A stretch of 15,485 nt of DNA from NCBI GenBank assembly GCA_002491115.1, contig DKVI01000036.1, forward strand, positions 1 to 15,485, written 5' to 3'. Under the pieces are notes generated by a model. That model was not told the DNA's origin. It did not search any database and saw nothing but the letters and a program-made list of their open reading frames with translations. The DNA is from Lachnospiraceae bacterium UBA7182 (lineage in GTDB: Bacteria; Bacillota; Clostridia; Lachnospirales; Lachnospiraceae). This document shows positions 13,661-15,485 of the stretch, one piece after another (positions within the stretch are counted from its first letter, which is position 1; each line of letters begins with the position of its first letter). The position numbers and the translations under genes are program-made.

Positions 13661-13776
13661 TTATAGTTCCGCTCCGGCTCGCCCGGCGCCGACACCAGAT
13701 TCATTTCCGGCCTCTTCGCGTCCTGAAATGAATCTGGCGCCGTCCGTGCCTTCGCTGTTTATAGTTCCGCTCCGGC
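13661..13776. repeat. Direct repeat of the miaB 3' end flanking the miaB-yitT spacer
   Basis: The 18-bp sequence TTATAGTTCCGCTCCGGC occurs at 13661-13678 and again at 13759-13776. The second copy holds the last codons and stop of miaB, and the first lies just before the yitT ribosome binding site. The spacer between them carries a long inverted repeat, so this looks like a duplication or insertion that copied the gene end. Confidence 0.75.
13695..13737. repeat. Inverted repeat (13-bp perfect stem) between miaB and the yitT-type gene
   Basis: CCAGATTCATTTC (13695-13707) and GAAATGAATCTGG (13725-13737) are perfect inverted copies around a 17-base loop. GGCGCC occurs close to each outer end and could extend the structure past a bulge. 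No T-run follows on either strand, so it is not an ordinary intrinsic terminator. An mRNA-stabilising hairpin or a small palindromic repeat element is possible. Confidence 0.7.
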
Positions 13777-13803
13777 ACGTTCTGCGCCTTCGCTGTTTAT
13801 AGT
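13748..13803. repeat. 38-bp-period tandem duplication over the miaB stop codon
   Basis: GCCTTCGCTGTTTATAGT occurs at 13748-13765 and again at 13786-13803, an offset of 38 bp. The right copy is inside miaB and the left copy spans its stop codon. Because 38 is not a multiple of three, the same sequence that encodes TINSEG in one copy contributes the TAA stop in the other. The last dozen residues of the protein are therefore shaped by the duplication. Confidence 0.75.
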
Positions 13804-15237
13804 CCCCATATAATAAAATCCCCTGCATTCGTCCAGCCGAACAGACACCAGTTTGCCCAGAAGAGACGGATCTCCCTTAAAATGTACCACATGGTTGTTC
13901 CCCAGTCTTCCGGTCATATAGCCTTTTAGCTGGCTGTTGGGTTCTTCCACCAGTATGGTATGTGTCTGGCCCGTGAAGCGTTCTGCCATTTCTTTTGATA
14001 TATCCTGTACTTCCTTTAAGAGCCGGTCAAACCGGTCTTTGACCACGTCTTCCGGTATCTGGTCTTTCATAACGGCCGCGGGTGTGCCAGTGCGTTTGCT
14101 GTAGATAAAAGTAAACGCGCTGTCATAACGGACTTTTCTCACCACATCCAGCGTTTCCTGAAAATCCTCCTCCGTCTCCCCGGGAAAACCTACGATGATA
14201 TCTGTCGTCAAAGCAATATCCGGCATCGCCCTGCGGATCTTTTCCGCCAGGGCGATATACTGCTCTTTTGTGTACTTACGATTCATGGCTTTTAACACCG
14301 GCGTGCTGCCGGACTGCAGGGGCAGATGCAGATGCCTGCAGATCTTCTTTGACCCGGCCATCACTTCAATCAGTTCGTCGGACAGGTCTTTGGGATGGGA
14401 AGTCATAAAACGGATACGCGCAAGTCCTTCTATCTTCTCTATTTCCTGAAGAAGCGACGCAAAACTTACAGGGTGTTCCAGGTTCTTCCCATAGGAATTT
14501 ACATTCTGCCCCAGAAGCATAACCTCCACAACGCCGTCCGCCACCAGCCGGCGGATCTCCCGGATGATATCTTCCGGCTCCCGGCTCCGCTCCCGTCCTC
14601 TTACATAAGGGACGATACAATAACTGCAAAAGTTGTTGCAGCCAAACATAATATTTACGCCGGATTTAAAAGGATATTTCCGCTCAATGGGCAGGTCTTC
14701 CACAATCTGGTCCGTATCCTTCCATATATCAATGATCATCCGGTCCGACTCAAACATTGCCGCAAGAAGCTCCGCAAATTTAAAAATATTGTGCGTCCCG
14801 AAAATCAGATCTACAAAGCGATAACTTTTCTTTATTTTCTCCACCACTTCCGCTTCCTGCATCATACAGCCGCACAGAGCGATCTTCCTGTGGGGGTATT
14901 TCCTCTTGTAACCATGCAGAACGCCCAGACGCCCGTATACCCGCAGGTTCGCGTTCTCCCGGACCGTACAGGTATTATAAATCACAAAGTCCGCGTCCTC
15001 GCTCCCGGCCTCAACATAGCCGATCTTCTGTAATACGCCTGACAACTTTTCCGAATCCCGGGCGTTCATCTGACACCCGAACGTCTGCGTAAAAAACGTA
15101 GGACGGCGTCCGTTTTTCTCTTCAAATGCCCGTACATACTCCCGGCATTTTGCCATGTAATAGTATTGACGGGCAGGTTCTTCCACAGGAGGTTCTGAAT
15201 TTGTATCTATTTTATCCAGGTTAATTTCAGTATACAT
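13759..15237 (-). CDS. miaB: tRNA-2-methylthio-N6-dimethylallyladenosine synthase MiaB
   Basis: This 492-residue radical SAM methylthiotransferase adds a methylthio group to i6A at position 37 of tRNAs reading UNN codons. The N-terminal domain has the three cluster-binding cysteines C55 (TFGCQMN), C90 (NTCTVREN) and C124 (LCGCM). The radical SAM cluster is C200-NNF-C204-SY-C207, followed by VPYVRGRERSR, typical of MiaB rather than RimO or MtaB. LGQNVNSYG and LPLQSGS are further family motifs. A C-terminal TRAM domain (about residues 410-478) ends with a short tail, SEGAERAGAEL, generated by a tandem duplication. The ribosome binding site is weak (AAGAGA close to the ATG), but no better start exists. 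No strong promoter was found upstream. Confidence 0.95.
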   Translation of the reverse strand: MYTEINLDKIDTNSEPPVEEPARQYYYMAKCREYVRAFEEKNGRRPTFFTQTFGCQMNARDSEKLSGVLQKIGYVEAGSEDADFVIYNTCTVRENANLRVYGRLGVLHGYKRKYPHRKIALCGCMMQEAEVVEKIKKSYRFVDLIFGTHNIFKFAELLAAMFESDRMIIDIWKDTDQIVEDLPIERKYPFKSGVNIMFGCNNFCSYCIVPYVRGRERSREPEDIIREIRRLVADGVVEVMLLGQNVNSYGKNLEHPVSFASLLQEIEKIEGLARIRFMTSHPKDLSDELIEVMAGSKKICRHLHLPLQSGSTPVLKAMNRKYTKEQYIALAEKIRRAMPDIALTTDIIVGFPGETEEDFQETLDVVRKVRYDSAFTFIYSKRTGTPAAVMKDQIPEDVVKDRFDRLLKEVQDISKEMAERFTGQTHTILVEEPNSQLKGYMTGRLGNNHVVHFKGDPSLLGKLVSVRLDECRGFYYMGTINSEGAERAGAEL

Positions 15238-15242
15238 TTCTC

Positions 15243-15271
15243 TTGACTTTCTTCCCTTTCCAGCATATAAT
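15243..15271 (+). promoter_or_regulatory. Near-consensus plus-strand promoter upstream of miaB
   Basis: TTGACT (15243-15248) and TATAAT (15266-15271) are separated by 17 bp on the plus strand. Transcription would start near 15278 and meet a hairpin followed by seven Ts at 15333-15339, giving a transcript of about 60 bases. It runs antisense to the ORF at the right edge. Whether it makes a small RNA is unknown. Confidence 0.45.
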
Positions 15272-15275
15272 ATGT

Positions 15276-15339
15276 AAAAAGAAGCGGGTTTTTTACCGTA
15301 CAGCTTTATGGCTCAAGCGGGGTGCTCGTTTCTTTTTTT
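15276..15339. terminator. Terminator hairpin overlapping the end of the right-edge ORF
   Basis: AAAAAGAAGCGGG (15276-15288) pairs with CTCGTTTCTTTTT (15325-15337) with two G-U pairs when read as plus-strand RNA. An inner CCGTA/TATGG stem (15295-15310) sits in the loop. T-runs follow on both strands. For the minus-strand ORF, the upstream arm is formed by codons for KKET and the stop codon is in the loop. Confidence 0.6.
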
Positions 15340-15485
15340 ATGTTTATGATATCATATAAATACAGTTTTCTATTTTCAGAATGTCTTATCACCAACTCTG
15401 CATGAAATACATTATACCGCAAAACATCATTATTTTCATCAAAAACTGGTATTGCAAATCTGGAATCATATCGATACCAGCCATA
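15306..15485 (-). CDS. C-terminal 59 residues of an ORF running off the right edge, mobile-element type
   Basis: The minus strand is open from the right edge to TAA at 15306-15308. The visible protein begins YGWYRYDSRFAIPVFDENN and ends KKETSTPLEP. The stretch NVFHAELVIRHSENRKLYLY followed by DIINIKKETSTPLEP reminds me of the C-terminal end of RelE/barnase-like nuclease and MuF-associated domains carried by phages and integrative elements of Clostridia. I cannot confirm that family from 59 residues. The composition is lower in GC than miaB beside it, in keeping with acquired DNA. It ends about 70 bp upstream of the miaB start, with a terminator overlapping its last codons. It may be a complete gene continuing to the right or a remnant. 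Confidence 0.65.
   Translation of the reverse strand, partial: YGWYRYDSRFAIPVFDENNDVLRYNVFHAELVIRHSENRKLYLYDIINIKKETSTPLEP

Noticed and set aside
15345..15356. TATGATATCATA palindrome
   Set aside because: It falls within codons of the right-edge ORF (residues LYDII) in AT-rich sequence and is likely chance.
1..15485. tRNA, rRNA, CRISPR arrays, complete insertion sequences
   Set aside because: I looked for tRNA-like cloverleaf ends, regular spacer-repeat arrays and transposase motifs and saw none.

Overview
The window looks like the chromosome of a gut-type anaerobic Firmicute, most likely Lachnospiraceae (Clostridium cluster XIVa). The reasons are strong AGGAGG ribosome binding sites, paired carbohydrate ABC importers without a local ATPase, an oxygen-sensitive class III ribonucleotide reductase, a YitT-family protein, and sigma-A promoters close to consensus. 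Almost everything is on the minus strand, so transcription runs right to left. The exceptions are an AraC regulator and a small decayed island.

Layout. (1) 1-4848 is a galactoside-type locus. In transcription order it holds a GH42 beta-galactosidase, a LacI-family regulator 4 bp behind it, an intrinsic terminator, a consensus promoter flanked by two TTGCGCAA-type operators, a solute-binding lipoprotein, and the start of a MalF-like permease that runs off the left edge. (2) 4849-5510 has no intact ordinary gene. It holds two near-consensus promoters facing each other, a possible attenuator with a 15-codon leader peptide, and an XRE antitoxin gene that has lost its helix-turn-helix core. This looks like mobile-element residue. 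(3) 5511-9613 is a second sugar importer of MsmEFG type (binding protein and two permeases), divergent from an AraC/MsmR-type regulator, with terminators at both ends. (4) 9619-12730 is the anaerobic ribonucleotide reductase operon: nrdD, a 52-residue ORF, then nrdG, behind a promoter covered by two NrdR-like boxes. (5) 12781-15237 holds a YitT-family membrane protein and miaB, separated by a 13-bp inverted repeat and a 38-bp-period tandem duplication. (6) 15306-15485 is the C-terminal end of a minus-strand ORF that reminds me of phage/ICE-associated nuclease domains and continues beyond the right edge.

How the parts work together. The two importers would bring in oligosaccharides, and GH42 would hydrolyse terminal beta-galactosides in the cytoplasm. 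Neither importer encodes its ATPase, so a shared MsmX-type ATPase elsewhere is expected.

The most striking observation is in the nrd operon. The large NrdD chain ends after its zinc motif and lacks the C-terminal glycyl-radical segment. The RRxxGYL motif that carries the radical glycine in other NrdD proteins is encoded by the separate 52-codon ORF between nrdD and nrdG. This implies a split glycyl-radical enzyme whose radical-bearing piece is a small separate subunit, comparable in logic to the YfiD/GrcA spare part of pyruvate formate-lyase. I could run no database searches; family names come from motif recognition.
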